NCBI GenBank assembly: GCA_022841345.1
Contig: JALHRR010000039.1
Location: 1 to 42,956, forward strand
Direction: 5' to 3'
DNA: 42,956 bases
Origin: Saprospiraceae bacterium
GTDB taxonomy: Bacteria; Bacteroidota; Bacteroidia; Chitinophagales; Saprospiraceae
Position numbers and translations under genes: made by a program. The notes under the pieces were generated by a model. That model searched no databases and was not told where the DNA came from. It saw only the letters and a list, made by a program, of their open reading frames with translations. Shown here one piece after another: positions 25,816-35,020 of this stretch. The first letter of the stretch is position 1; the number at the start of each line of letters is the position of its first letter.

Positions 25816-26823
25816 TTAAAGCACATTCACCTCAGGATGTATGGCGATCCCAAACTTCTCTAAAACTGAAGCCTGAATATCCTCTGCTAATTTCAATATT
25901 TCGCTCCCACTTCCTCCTCCAAAATGCACCAAAACCAAAGCCTGATCTTTGTGACATCCTACTGATCCTATCCGCTTCCCTTTCCATCCACACTGCTCAA
26001 TCAACCAGCCTGCAGGAATTTTGACAGTTCCGTCTCCTTGTCTGTAATAGGGCATTGCAGGATATTTCTCAAATAAGGAATCCAACAAATTTTCATCAAT
26101 AACAGGATTCTTAAAAAAGCTTCCGGCATTGCCGATCACTGCAGGATCAGGTAATTTTGATTGTCTGATTTCTATCACTGCATGGCTCACATCCTGAATG
26201 CGCGGATTAGCGATTTGCTTTTGATCCAGAACAGTCTGGATAGCTCCGTAAGTGGTATTTAATTGATGAGAAGGTAAGCTCAGTTTAAATGTAACATCCA
26301 GAATGACGTACTTATTTTTCCCTTCATTTTTAAAATACGAATCCCGGTACCCAAAGGCACATTGCTCTTTATCAAAGACTTCTACTTCCAGGGTTTCCTT
26401 ATTCAGAGCAGATAATTCTACAAAAACATCCTTGAGCTCTACTCCATATGCACCTATGTTCTGAATAGGTGCAGCTCCAAGCGTACCAGGAATCAATGAC
26501 ATATTTTCCAATCCTCCCCAGTTATTATCCAGTGTCCATAACACAAACTCATGCCAATTCTCACCGGCCCCACCTTTCACGATCGCATGATTCCCCTTTA
26601 ATTCAAAATGTCTTCCTTTAATTTTATTGAGCGCAACTAATCCATCAAAATCTTTCGTGAAACAAATATTACTTCCTCCACCCAGAATGAAATGATTGGA
26701 AGGGTAAAGATTAAGCAATTCCTTTAAATCATCCACATCTTCAAATTCAGCAAACGCATTTGCACTCACCTGAAAACCAAATGTATGTAAAGATTGAAGT
26801 GATTTATTTTTTGTAATGAGCAT
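25816..26823 (-). CDS. murB: UDP-N-acetylenolpyruvoylglucosamine reductase
   Basis: The 335-residue flavoenzyme reduces UDP-GlcNAc-enolpyruvate to UDP-MurNAc, the second committed step of peptidoglycan precursor synthesis. Seen: the FAD-binding motif ILGGGSNICFT, LIPGTLGAAPIQNIGAYG, FGYRDSYFK, and the proton-donor serine, Ser235, in GNAGSFFKNP. The C-terminal Glu of IHPEVNVL matches the catalytic glutamate of the family. The YRDS loop and length make it type I (E. coli-like). It is alone on its strand, not in a mur/ddl cluster. Confidence 0.95.
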   Translation of the reverse strand: MLITKNKSLQSLHTFGFQVSANAFAEFEDVDDLKELLNLYPSNHFILGGGSNICFTKDFDGLVALNKIKGRHFELKGNHAIVKGGAGENWHEFVLWTLDNNWGGLENMSLIPGTLGAAPIQNIGAYGVELKDVFVELSALNKETLEVEVFDKEQCAFGYRDSYFKNEGKNKYVILDVTFKLSLPSHQLNTTYGAIQTVLDQKQIANPRIQDVSHAVIEIRQSKLPDPAVIGNAGSFFKNPVIDENLLDSLFEKYPAMPYYRQGDGTVKIPAGWLIEQCGWKGKRIGSVGCHKDQALVLVHFGGGSGSEILKLAEDIQASVLEKFGIAIHPEVNVL

Positions 26824-26863
26824 ATCTCTGAATTCTGTCCGCGAAAATAGAAGATAAAATTCA

Positions 26864-27075
26864 GATTGAGGAAGATTGTTGTGTGGGAGGGTGTGAAGAG
26901 TGTGCGTGAGAGAAGATTGATAAGATTGTAGTGTGAGTAGAGTGTGGGAAGATTGATGGTGGGTGTGCAGGGTGTGAGGTAGTGGGTGAGGGTGAGATTG
27001 ATAAGATTGTTGTGTGAGTGGTGTGAGAGGGTTTGGAGTGAGGGAAGATTGAGAGGATTGTTGGGTAATTGGGAG
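26864..27075 (+). repeat. AGATTGA/GTGTGAG purine-rich array
   Basis: About five irregular units of AGATTGATAAGATTG and GTGTGAGTGGTGTGAG make up 210 bases. A stretch of about 45 bases from 26994 can be aligned with the reverse complement of the block at 39425-39553. Unlike the other three blocks it does not follow a stop codon: it lies 40 bases upstream of murB. Confidence 0.85.
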
Positions 27076-27118
27076 CTTAGGGTAGCTGCCCCTTCTATAA
27101 TACTAATTCAAAACGCTG

Positions 27119-27224
27119 ATTTACAAAGCTTTGTAAATATGAAAATGTACCTAAATAAAATAGATTTTTGAATAAAATCAATGGCTGTTGGCTGCTGTAA
27201 ATCTGATCCCCAAAGCTTTGGGGA
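27119..27224. repeat. Two long perfect palindromes centred on AAAGCTTT
   Basis: ATTTACAAAGCTTTGTAAAT (27119-27138, 20 bases) and TCCCCAAAGCTTTGGGGA (27207-27224, 18 bases). The second recurs exactly at 31166-31183. The rest of 27076-27319 has short CTGAAA words and no gene. Confidence 0.85.
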
Positions 27225-27319
27225 CTGAAACCTGAAAACTGACATCTGAAATCATTAAGCCCTGCTGTGTCATCTCAGATCTAATGGCCACATTTCAGGT
27301 TGCTGGGACTGAAATCTAA

Positions 27320-27348
27320 TTGTGTCCTCCCCGAATTGCGTACCTTTG
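27320..27348 (+). promoter_or_regulatory. Candidate promoter of the DUF2027/Smr gene
   Basis: TTG at 27320 and, after 18 bases, TACCTTTG at 27341-27348, a full -7 match. Transcription should start near 27355, 14 bases before the ATG at 27369; this rules out the longer frame that begins with TTG at 27300. Confidence 0.65.
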
Positions 27349-27368
27349 GCCATTACTTAAAATCAAAT

Positions 27369-28376
27369 ATGCTGTCATTTCAGGTCGGTCAAAAAGTATT
27401 TCTGCGCTTCGAACAGGATTGGGCTACAATAGTAAGTCTTGCCTCTGATCCTTTTTTGGAGGTGCAGGATCAGTCTGGAAGTAATTTTCTGGTTGATTCT
27501 GACGATGTGCTCAGCGAGGAGGAATATCATTTTGAAAAACTGGAAAGGCCCATTCCTACAACAGTAAAACCAGTTTCAACCAGCTCAGATAAAAGTTTTG
27601 GATTTGCGGACCTCACAACAGGTTTTTATATTTTGCTGAAGCCTAATGATAATCAAGCCATTTCAGAAGAATATCAATGCTGGCTGCTCAATACCACCGA
27701 ATTTATTTGCAGTTTTCATGCTACATTATTTACACTCGATGCTGAACCATTTATAGAAGAAAGCATTCTGGATAATTCAGCTCCATTCATGTTTTGCGAG
27801 ATTTATAAAGAAGATATTGGTTCACAGGCGAGAATAGATCTGATCATAGAATTCGAAATCCAGGGGTCAAAAAAAACAAAGCACACCCTCAGATTTAAAC
27901 TTCAGCCTAAAAAAATACTGGAATCCCCACTTAGAAAAGCTACTGATGGTACTGTGTTTAAAGTATTTCAAATGCAAAGTCTGGAGCAAATCCTTCCCTC
28001 ATCGACATCAAAATGGACACTTGCTTCTTCAGATACCAAAAAATCAAAATCACAGGGCAATTATTTTCCATTGATTGATATTCAAAGTAAAGCAGCCTTC
28101 TCTCTTGATCTTGATCTTCATGCGGATAAGATCATGAAGAATCATAAATCATCTTCTCAAAAAGATATCGTTGAAAAGCAAATGAAAGTATTTGAACAGT
28201 ATATCCACGATGCCCTCAGACACGGAATAGACAGAGTTTTTATCATCCATGGCATCGGTCAAGGCAAGTTAAAAGAACGCATACATCAGCGACTGGATCA
28301 AATGCATTTTGTATCAAAATTCAAAAATGAATTTCATCCGAAATACGGTTGGGGAGCAACTGAAGTAGAGTTCTGA
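27369..28376 (+). CDS. DUF2027 and Smr domain protein
   Basis: From the ATG at 27369 the protein has 335 residues. The start (LSFQVGQKVFLRFEQDWATI) resembles the short beta domain of DUF2027 proteins of Bacteroidota, the middle is a beta-rich domain (about 80-215), and the last 80 residues form an Smr domain: LDLDLHADKIM, then IDRVFIIHGIGQGKLKERIH. Smr domains occur at the end of MutS2 and in stand-alone proteins and can cut or bind nucleic acid; the HGxGxGxL loop is intact and LDLHxD-like residues are present. The exact role in Bacteroidota is not known to me. Single gene with its own promoter; a purine-rich repeat begins 2 bases after its stop. Confidence 0.8.
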   Translation: MLSFQVGQKVFLRFEQDWATIVSLASDPFLEVQDQSGSNFLVDSDDVLSEEEYHFEKLERPIPTTVKPVSTSSDKSFGFADLTTGFYILLKPNDNQAISEEYQCWLLNTTEFICSFHATLFTLDAEPFIEESILDNSAPFMFCEIYKEDIGSQARIDLIIEFEIQGSKKTKHTLRFKLQPKKILESPLRKATDGTVFKVFQMQSLEQILPSSTSKWTLASSDTKKSKSQGNYFPLIDIQSKAAFSLDLDLHADKIMKNHKSSSQKDIVEKQMKVFEQYIHDALRHGIDRVFIIHGIGQGKLKERIHQRLDQMHFVSKFKNEFHPKYGWGATEVEF

Positions 28377-28378
28377 GG

Positions 28379-28510
28379 AGATTGAAGGTGTGAGGGTGAG
28401 TTAAAGGTGAGAGTTTGGGAAGATTGATGGGATTGTTGTGTGGGTGGGTGTTATATGTAAGTGTGGGGGAAGATTGAAGAGAATGAAAAGAATAAAAAGA
28501 TTGACGGGGC
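28379..28510 (+). repeat. AGATTGA/GTGTGAG purine-rich array after the DUF2027/Smr stop
   Basis: The block begins AGATTGAAGGTGTGAG two bases after the stop codon and continues with AAGATTGATGGGATTG and similar words. It is in the same orientation as the gene, as at 9046. Confidence 0.85.
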
Positions 28511-28551
28511 TCATGGGATTAAAATCAGCTATTATATGGCTGTTTCAATTC

Positions 28552-28578
28552 TAAATTCTGAATTCTAAATTCTGAATT
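28552..28578 (-). repeat. AATTCAGAATTTAG short tandem repeat after the ggt stop
   Basis: On the minus strand the ggt stop TAG is followed directly by AATTCAGAATTTAG repeated twice. AACAGCC follows at 28544-28538. Confidence 0.8.
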
Positions 28579-30315
28579 CTACAAGCCTTGCGCATGCGAC
28601 TCATCCCTTGGATCAGCAGCGCCTTCCAGTGTCTTATCCTGCAAAACCCTGATGGCTGCAATTGCGCCCATAGATTTTATCTTTCGGATTTTGTGCCCAC
28701 GAGACTCCAGTGATTTCAATACTTCAGGATTCCAATCTTTATCTTCCATGACGATTTCATCCGGAAGATACTGATGATGGAAACGACGATTCCCCACAGC
28801 TTCTGCTAAAGTCAATTCAAATTCAACCACATTCAGAAACACCAGCAATACCGAACTTATAATTGTGGGACCACCGGGAGCTCCTAAAACCATAAATAAT
28901 TCGTCATCCATTTCAATAATAGTGGGAGACATTGAACTCAGCATTCTTTTATTTCCTTCAATTGCATTCGCCTCAGAACCTACCAGTCCATATTGGTTGG
29001 GAATTCCCGGAGCTATGCTGAAATCATCCATCTGATTATTCAGAAAATATCCACCTTCTTTCACAAAAATCCCTGATCCATAATTAGAATTCAAAGTGGT
29101 GGTTATGGCCACAGCATTCCCCGCTCCGTCCACGATAGAAAAGTGTGTCGTTTCGTAATGCTCTTTTGGAGAAACCGTGCGTTGTTGTTTATCAATGGAT
29201 GCAACTTCAGTGGCGAAGTTGGGATTATATTCCAGCATTTGATTTGTCAAAAAAGCTGGACTAATCAAATTTGCCTGATCAATTTTGACAAAATCAGGAT
29301 CACCCAGATAAGTCGCTCTGTTTGCAAAAGCTCTTTTTGATGCTTCCACGACCAGATGAATATTATAGGCTGATTCCCATGCATTCATTTCCAGGGAAAA
29401 GGACTCAATCATTTTTAATATCTGGATCAAAGTAAGCCCCCCGCTGGAAGGAGGTGCCATACTATGAATAGTATACTTTTTATAGGTAGAAGAAATCGCA
29501 TCCCTCCAAATTGGTTTGTATGATGCCAGATCCTGAATTCTAATGATGCCGGATTTATTTCTCGCTGCCTGAGTCAGATAAATGGCATTCCCGCCTTTAT
29601 AAAATGCGTCCGGTCCTTCATCTGCTATTCGCTGGAGCATGTCAGCCAATTCATCCTGCTTTATCAAATCACCCGTAACCCAATCTTTATCCTTTACAAA
29701 AGGTATAGGATAATCATTATTATCCAGAAACAATTGTTTGAATGTATTGAGCCTTTCCGCTTCTGCCTCCGTAATAGAAAATCCCTCTCTCGCTAAATTA
29801 ATCGCAGGTTGAAGGAGCTCTGCGAAAGAAAGGTTTGGGTTTAGGGAATTGTACATTTCCCACATTCCGGCTACGGTTCCGGGTATCCCTATGGCCAGAC
29901 CGCTTTCAAGCTGTTCTTTTTGAGTACTGTCAGAGACAAACATATTTCTATAGGCATCCGCCGGAGCCTTTTCACGAAAATCAAGCGATGTCACTGATCC
30001 CTCAGAGTTTCTGAAAACTAAGAACCCTCCGCCACCAATATTTCCGGCCCGGGGATATACTACGGCAAGGGCAAATTGAACGGCTATCGCCGCATCTACA
30101 GCATTTCCACCTTTTTGCATGATATCAAGCCCCACCTGAGTAGCCAGATAATGGGCGGTCACGACCATTCCCTTCCTGGATATGGAATGTTTCTGAAAAA
30201 CTTCTTTCGGTGGACGCGTGCAGGCTTGGGAAAACAGAAGTAGCCCCACAAATGTGCAGGCCCAAATTTTCAGTCCGGGTAATTTCAACTTTATTGAAGA
30301 CAAGTAGATTATCAT
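28579..30315 (-). CDS. ggt: Gamma-glutamyltransferase
   Basis: The 578-residue enzyme transfers or hydrolyses the gamma-glutamyl group of glutathione and related peptides. It matures by self-cleavage before the catalytic threonine. Seen: an N-terminal signal segment (LKIWACTFVGLLLFSQACTR; the Cys could be lipidated, but the lipobox is weak), then MVVTAHYLATQVGLDIMQKGGNAVDAAIA, and the cleavage site with nucleophile Thr389 in HYETTHFSIVD. The small subunit has LNSNYGSGIF, RMLSSMSPT and LGAPGGPTI, all expected. It probably works in the periplasm. The start overlaps the stop of the DUF4293 gene in ATGA, so the two are translated together. Confidence 0.94.
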   Translation of the reverse strand: MIIYLSSIKLKLPGLKIWACTFVGLLLFSQACTRPPKEVFQKHSISRKGMVVTAHYLATQVGLDIMQKGGNAVDAAIAVQFALAVVYPRAGNIGGGGFLVFRNSEGSVTSLDFREKAPADAYRNMFVSDSTQKEQLESGLAIGIPGTVAGMWEMYNSLNPNLSFAELLQPAINLAREGFSITEAEAERLNTFKQLFLDNNDYPIPFVKDKDWVTGDLIKQDELADMLQRIADEGPDAFYKGGNAIYLTQAARNKSGIIRIQDLASYKPIWRDAISSTYKKYTIHSMAPPSSGGLTLIQILKMIESFSLEMNAWESAYNIHLVVEASKRAFANRATYLGDPDFVKIDQANLISPAFLTNQMLEYNPNFATEVASIDKQQRTVSPKEHYETTHFSIVDGAGNAVAITTTLNSNYGSGIFVKEGGYFLNNQMDDFSIAPGIPNQYGLVGSEANAIEGNKRMLSSMSPTIIEMDDELFMVLGAPGGPTIISSVLLVFLNVVEFELTLAEAVGNRRFHHQYLPDEIVMEDKDWNPEVLKSLESRGHKIRKIKSMGAIAAIRVLQDKTLEGAADPRDESHAQGL

Positions 30316-30785
30316 CTTAAGCGATCCATGGACTTGACGATCTTGTCATCTTTACGAATTCCCCTAAGTGCCAAAAATCCTCCTATAAGGGCAATAGCCG
30401 GCAAAAATGCACCTGCTCCTATTTCAAATGAAACATCTATAATTTGCTGAACACTCTGCAAATCATTGAAAATGATGTACAAAGACAGCACGTTGATCAA
30501 CACTGCAATCAGGATGAAAAAACTCACCATTTTGGCTTGCAAGCCTCTTTTATTATACAATAAAATGGTAATAAATGCCATCAATACTGCTGCTGCAGTA
30601 AGCAATGTAATGACAAGATTATCCTGTATATTAAATTTTCCATCGTCGAATGTGGTTCCGGAAGCTGCCTGGAGTACCACCGGAGCTTCATCCGCCAACT
30701 TTCCCATGGCAAAAAACGTGTGAAATAACAGCCCGCAAGCTACAGCAGCCAGCAACAGATATAAGGTTTGTATTCGTTGAATCAT
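30312..30785 (-). CDS. DUF4293 family membrane protein
   Basis: The 157-residue protein has four membrane helices (about 7-26, 58-77, 86-104, 122-142) and the family's start MIQRIQTLYLLLAA and end ALRGIRKDDKIVKSMDRLR. DUF4293 is known to me only as a Bacteroidota family of unknown function. It is the first gene of a two-gene operon, overlapping ggt by four bases, with a full promoter 24 bases upstream. In other genomes the family is often found near rho; I cannot check that here. Confidence 0.85.
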   Translation of the reverse strand: MIQRIQTLYLLLAAVACGLLFHTFFAMGKLADEAPVVLQAASGTTFDDGKFNIQDNLVITLLTAAAVLMAFITILLYNKRGLQAKMVSFFILIAVLINVLSLYIIFNDLQSVQQIIDVSFEIGAGAFLPAIALIGGFLALRGIRKDDKIVKSMDRLR

Positions 30786-30808
30786 TGTTTATTTTCTTTG
30801 AGTGGGGC

Positions 30809-30838
30809 CAAAGTTAACAATTCCCACACTTGTGGCAA
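30809..30838 (-). promoter_or_regulatory. Promoter of the DUF4293-ggt operon
   Basis: On the minus strand TTG is followed after 19 bases by TAACTTTG, a full match to the Bacteroidota pattern. The -7 box ends 23 bases before the ATG. Confidence 0.68.
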
Positions 30839-31433
30839 GGGGTAAATTTTGATATGAATGTCAATTTACTGTGGGCTGTTATATCTGGCCTTTAAAAATT
30901 TCCTTAGTTTTCAAGTCGCTTGTAACACAGTTGTCAAGCTCAATTTGACGACAAGCAAGCAGGCACAGAAGTCGAGCAGAAGAAAAAGGTTTAACCTTCT
31001 CCAAAATGAATTCAGAACACATAATTCTTGTTCAATATAATCTAGGCGAGTCACTTATGACAGCGAGTGAGCAAAGCGAACCTCGCTGCGGCTTTGCATG
31101 CGCTTAGTATGAGTGACGCAGGAAAGTACTAAATGTACTTTACAAAGAAGCGAACCGAGCCACAATCCCCAAAGCTTTGGGGACGCCGAACGCCGCTGCG
31201 AGGCTACTCTATATAACCCTGATAGAATATAACCCTTGATTTTTTGTTACTTTTGTATCAAGACAAAAGTAAAAGAAAATTGAATCATCACGATGCAGCA
31301 AAATCCATCAATTCTGCTATAACTTTTAAATAATCAAACACGGAATACTCCCGGATAACTGTGTCGTGGCTTAATTTCTTCAATTCTGAATCAAATAAAT
31401 TCAAGATTATTTATTCAGAATCAATCATCTCAC
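30839..31433. other. Intergenic region with several palindromes, no gene seen
   Basis: Between divergent genes lie AAAGTAC/GTACTTT (31123-31141), the 18-base palindrome TCCCCAAAGCTTTGGGGA (31166-31183), and TTACTTTTG/CAAAAGTAA (31247-31272). Directly before the oxidase gene is a 15-bp stem with one bulge, ATTCTGAATcAAATAA at 31383 with TTATTTATTCAGAAT at 31407. TACTTTTG within 31247-31255 also fits a -7 box. Confidence 0.75.
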
Positions 31434-32573
31434 ATGACAGAAAATTATACCTTTTCATTTTGGGAAAAAGAAAGCTTCCTGTATACCCAGGATTTCATCA
31501 TCATTGGTGCCGGGATTGTAGGCTTGCAGGCGTCTATTGCACTGCGTCAGCTTCATCCCGATGCAAGAATAATGATTTTGGAACGAGGGGCCTTACCTAG
31601 CGGTGCAAGTACCAGAAATGCCGGATTCGCATGCTTTGGAAGTATCTCTGAAATTCTGGATGATCTTCAAAAATCACCTGAATCTCTAGTCGCCGACACT
31701 GTAAAAATGAGATTTGAAGGACTTTCTTTATTAAGAAAATCGGTACCGGATTCTGTGATGGATTATGAAAATAGCGGAGGTTTTGAAATATTCCGCAATG
31801 AAGATGACTTGAAAAAATTTGTGGATGCCATTCCGGAATTGAACGCTAAAATGGAAACCTGGATTGGACTTAAAAATGTTTATGGCCTGGACGAATCCAT
31901 AGCTAAGCAATCAGGGCTGACTGATGTTCAGGGCACCATTGTGAATCAATACGAAGGCCTGCTCAATCCCGGCAAAATGATGCATTATCTGCTTGAAAAA
32001 TGCGATGCTCTGAAAATTCACATTATGTTTGGATCTAATGTATTACATATTGAAGAACAAAATAATAGCTGCGATATCCAACTGGAAGGAGGGAAAATAA
32101 ACGCAAAAAAAGTATTAATTGCTACGAATGGATTTGCACAAAGATTATTGCCGGAGCTGGAAGTTCAGCCTGCCAGGAATCAGGTTTTACTGACTAATCC
32201 TGTCAAGAATCTTCGTTTGCAAGGTGGCTTTCATTTGGATGCGGGATATTTTTATTTCAGGGCTGTACAGGATAGAGTTTTGATTGGTGGAGGACGGCAT
32301 CTGGCCAGGGAAGAAGAGGCTACTGATGCATTTGGACAAACAGAATTTATTCAAAATACGCTTATGCAATTACTTCGAACACATGTACTGAAAGGACAGG
32401 ATTTTGAAATAGAACACAGCTGGAGCGGCATTCTGGGTATTGGATCGCAAAAGAAGCCCATTATTCAAATGACATCACCTTCCATCGGGGTTGCAGTTCG
32501 AATGGGAGGTATGGGCGTTGCAATCGGAACATTAGTAGGTATTCAGGCAGCAGAAATGATATCTTTGTGCTGA
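31434..32573 (+). CDS. FAD-dependent amine/D-amino-acid oxidase family protein
   Basis: The 379-residue flavoprotein belongs to the glycine/D-amino-acid oxidase (DAO) fold. Seen: the FAD motif IIIGAGIVGLQAS with Gly25, Gly27 and Gly30, the acidic end of strand two (MILERG), the typical SGASTRNAGFACFGS loop, and the C-terminal SWSGILGIG and VAVRMGGMGVAIGT. It should oxidise an amino or imino substrate, which cannot be named. The next gene, OstA-like, begins 35 bases after its stop, so they may be co-transcribed although no functional link is obvious. Confidence 0.86.
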   Translation: MTENYTFSFWEKESFLYTQDFIIIGAGIVGLQASIALRQLHPDARIMILERGALPSGASTRNAGFACFGSISEILDDLQKSPESLVADTVKMRFEGLSLLRKSVPDSVMDYENSGGFEIFRNEDDLKKFVDAIPELNAKMETWIGLKNVYGLDESIAKQSGLTDVQGTIVNQYEGLLNPGKMMHYLLEKCDALKIHIMFGSNVLHIEEQNNSCDIQLEGGKINAKKVLIATNGFAQRLLPELEVQPARNQVLLTNPVKNLRLQGGFHLDAGYFYFRAVQDRVLIGGGRHLAREEEATDAFGQTEFIQNTLMQLLRTHVLKGQDFEIEHSWSGILGIGSQKKPIIQMTSPSIGVAVRMGGMGVAIGTLVGIQAAEMISLC

Positions 32574-32608
32574 ATTAAACGTTGTATAGTCTGCTATACA
32601 TTCCGAAT

Positions 32609-35011
32609 ATGATTTTTCGCATTTTTTCAATGCTGGCTTTTCTTTCTTTTCTGAGTAATTCATTGATTGTCAATGCCCAGAATAGAGACACAGTTCCTTC
32701 CGGGGGTGTCAATATCCTGTCTATGGATCACATCATCAAGACTTTTGAAAATGATATTGAAAGGCAATACTTCAAGGGGAATGTGGTCCTGAGACATGAT
32801 CAGGTCTACATTTATTGTGATTCCGGAAATGTAGATGGCAAGATTATCAGGGCATTTGGAAATGTGGTGATCAAGCAGGGCGACACCCTTAACATATTTG
32901 GTGACCAGCTTTACTACGATGGTTATGTGAAAATTGCTGACCTTGAAAATAATGTTGTTCTTGAAAATCGGGATCAACGCTTATTCACGCAAAAACTGCG
33001 ATATGATGTCAATACCAAAATCGCCACCTACAACCAAAAGGCCACGCTGACTGACAATAAGACATTTCTCAAAAGTATCCGGGGGACCTATCATGCCAAT
33101 ACAAATGATGCATTCTTTCAGGACAGCGTAGTGGTGATTGATCCGGGGTTTTCATTGAAAACTGAACAATTGCAGTATAATACGGATGCAAAAATGGCTA
33201 CCTTCCTGGCTCCTACTATGATTTCATTTGAAAAGAGTAAGATCTATACTGAAGGTGGATATTATAAAGTCCAGGAAAAATATGCTTTGTTTAACAAGAA
33301 TCCACAGTATCTGAGTGAGACTTCCAAAGCCAAATCAGATTCTATCATCTATGATGGCACCTTGAAGGAAGTGCAGTTGTTGGGCAATGCATTTTTTGAA
33401 GAGGAAGACACGAAAGCTACAGCTGATAAAATGCATTTTTATGAATTGAAAGACATTGTAGAACTCACAGGGAATGCAAAATACGCAGACAAAGATCGCA
33501 CTGCATCAGGAGATAAACTCACTTATGATCGCAAAAATAAAATATTCAGAAGTGATACCCGCATCAAAATACTGGACGGGGTTCAATCTTTGGAGGCAGA
33601 CATCACGGATTTCAATAGCGAAACGGGGGAAGGCATGGCTTCCGGAAAGGTAGACTGGCAGGATACAGTCCAGAATATCAGAATATTGACTGAGGATGTG
33701 GTGTACAATAAGAAAGAAGATTACGTAAAAGCCTGGGGAGACCGGCCATTGCTGGTCATAGAATTGGACGGAAAAAAACTTTTTGTTTCGGGCGACACAT
33801 TGATCAGCAAAAGGATAGCGAACCCAAACAGAAATTTATCTCATGCGGACAAAGCATTCCAATTAATTGATACTTTATCTGTGATTTATATTCCGGATAA
33901 TTCTTACCTGAAGCAGAAGATCCCTTTTGCTGTTGATACCATTTTGGCCAATCAAAAAGAGTCTGTTTTGATAAAATCAAAAGAAGAGGATATGATGGAT
34001 TCGGATTCAGGTATGATCGTAAAAGATAAATTGCTTGAGGAAGTCCCTGAAAAGAAGAAAGACCTGATGCTTCCGGATTCTACTTCTATAAAAGATGATG
34101 TAATGGCAGATTCTACCTCTGCTATAAAAGACACGATCATCACAAATGATTCAAAGTCTAAAAGAAAGAAAAAGAAAAAAGCGGAAGAAATGCTTGCGGA
34201 GGAAATGAAAGAAAAACCGATTCAGAAACCCTTAGCCCCCGCTGTCGAACCGGCAGATTCCATAACGCCCGCAGTGTATATGGGCAAAGAATTGGTTTGG
34301 GCACCGGACCTTCCTCCGGATAGTTTTAAAATCATTCTGGTGTATCCCAATGTGAAGATATTCGGGGAAGATCTGCAGGGAGTTTGTGATTCTCTTGCAT
34401 TCAATACGCTGGATTCCATGTTTCATTTCTACACAGATCCGGTTCTTTGGTCGGATACAACACAATTTCATGGCGACACTATCAGAATGTTAGTCAAAGA
34501 AAAGAAATTGCACAGCATGGACATTTTGAGCAATGCCATGATCATCAGCACTCCCAATCAGATATATTACGATCAGATCAAAGGAAAGCTCATCAATGCC
34601 TGGTTTGTCGAAGGTGCTATCGACAATGTGCTCATCACAGGAAATGCAGAAACGATTTATTATGTCACTGATGAATCTGGTGCTTATAATGGAGTCAATA
34701 AAAAGCAATGCAGCAAAATGCGCATGACTTTCCTTGAGAAGAAACTTGACAATATCCGATTCTATGACAAGCCGGAAGGCACTTATTTCCCCATGAGCAA
34801 AGCAGATCCATCCACCATGAAGCTGGAAGGATTCATATGGAGCTGGGATTTAAAACCCAAAGACATTCCTTCCCTTACCGACCAGAAATGGATCGACTGG
34901 ACGCAATTTGATCCTGTTCCTGAGGAGGAGGAGGAGACTCCTGTGGAAGAGGGTCCGGAAAAGGAAATTGAGTTGGAGGGGAAATTGGAGGATGATGGGA
35001 AGGGGATGTAG
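32609..35011 (+). CDS. OstA/LptA-like protein with charged insert
   Basis: From the ATG at 32609 the protein has 800 residues; the frame can be opened 27 bases earlier only with TTG. A clean signal peptide (MIFRIFSMLAFLSFLSNSLIVNAQ) supports the ATG. The first about 400 residues are repeated OstA/LptA beta-strand units (YFKGNVVLRHDQVYIYCDSG, FGDQLYYDGYVKIADLENNV, LRYDVNTKIATYNQK), the fold that binds lipid A in LPS transport. About residues 440-560 are charged and low-complexity (RKKKKKAEEMLAEEM), then a second OstA-like domain (about 570-740), ending in a very acidic tail. It likely sits in the periplasm or outer membrane. LptA- or LptD-like work in LPS export is an inference; there are no other lpt genes here. 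Confidence 0.82.
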   Translation: MIFRIFSMLAFLSFLSNSLIVNAQNRDTVPSGGVNILSMDHIIKTFENDIERQYFKGNVVLRHDQVYIYCDSGNVDGKIIRAFGNVVIKQGDTLNIFGDQLYYDGYVKIADLENNVVLENRDQRLFTQKLRYDVNTKIATYNQKATLTDNKTFLKSIRGTYHANTNDAFFQDSVVVIDPGFSLKTEQLQYNTDAKMATFLAPTMISFEKSKIYTEGGYYKVQEKYALFNKNPQYLSETSKAKSDSIIYDGTLKEVQLLGNAFFEEEDTKATADKMHFYELKDIVELTGNAKYADKDRTASGDKLTYDRKNKIFRSDTRIKILDGVQSLEADITDFNSETGEGMASGKVDWQDTVQNIRILTEDVVYNKKEDYVKAWGDRPLLVIELDGKKLFVSGDTLISKRIANPNRNLSHADKAFQLIDTLSVIYIPDNSYLKQKIPFAVDTILANQKESVLIKSKEEDMMDSDSGMIVKDKLLEEVPEKKKDLMLPDSTSIKDDVMADSTSAIKDTIITNDSKSKRKKKKKAEEMLAEEMKEKPIQKPLAPAVEPADSITPAVYMGKELVWAPDLPPDSFKIILVYPNVKIFGEDLQGVCDSLAFNTLDSMFHFYTDPVLWSDTTQFHGDTIRMLVKEKKLHSMDILSNAMIISTPNQIYYDQIKGKLINAWFVEGAIDNVLITGNAETIYYVTDESGAYNGVNKKQCSKMRMTFLEKKLDNIRFYDKPEGTYFPMSKADPSTMKLEGFIWSWDLKPKDIPSLTDQKWIDWTQFDPVPEEEEETPVEEGPEKEIELEGKLEDDGKGM

Positions 35012-35020
35012 GCTCGGTGA

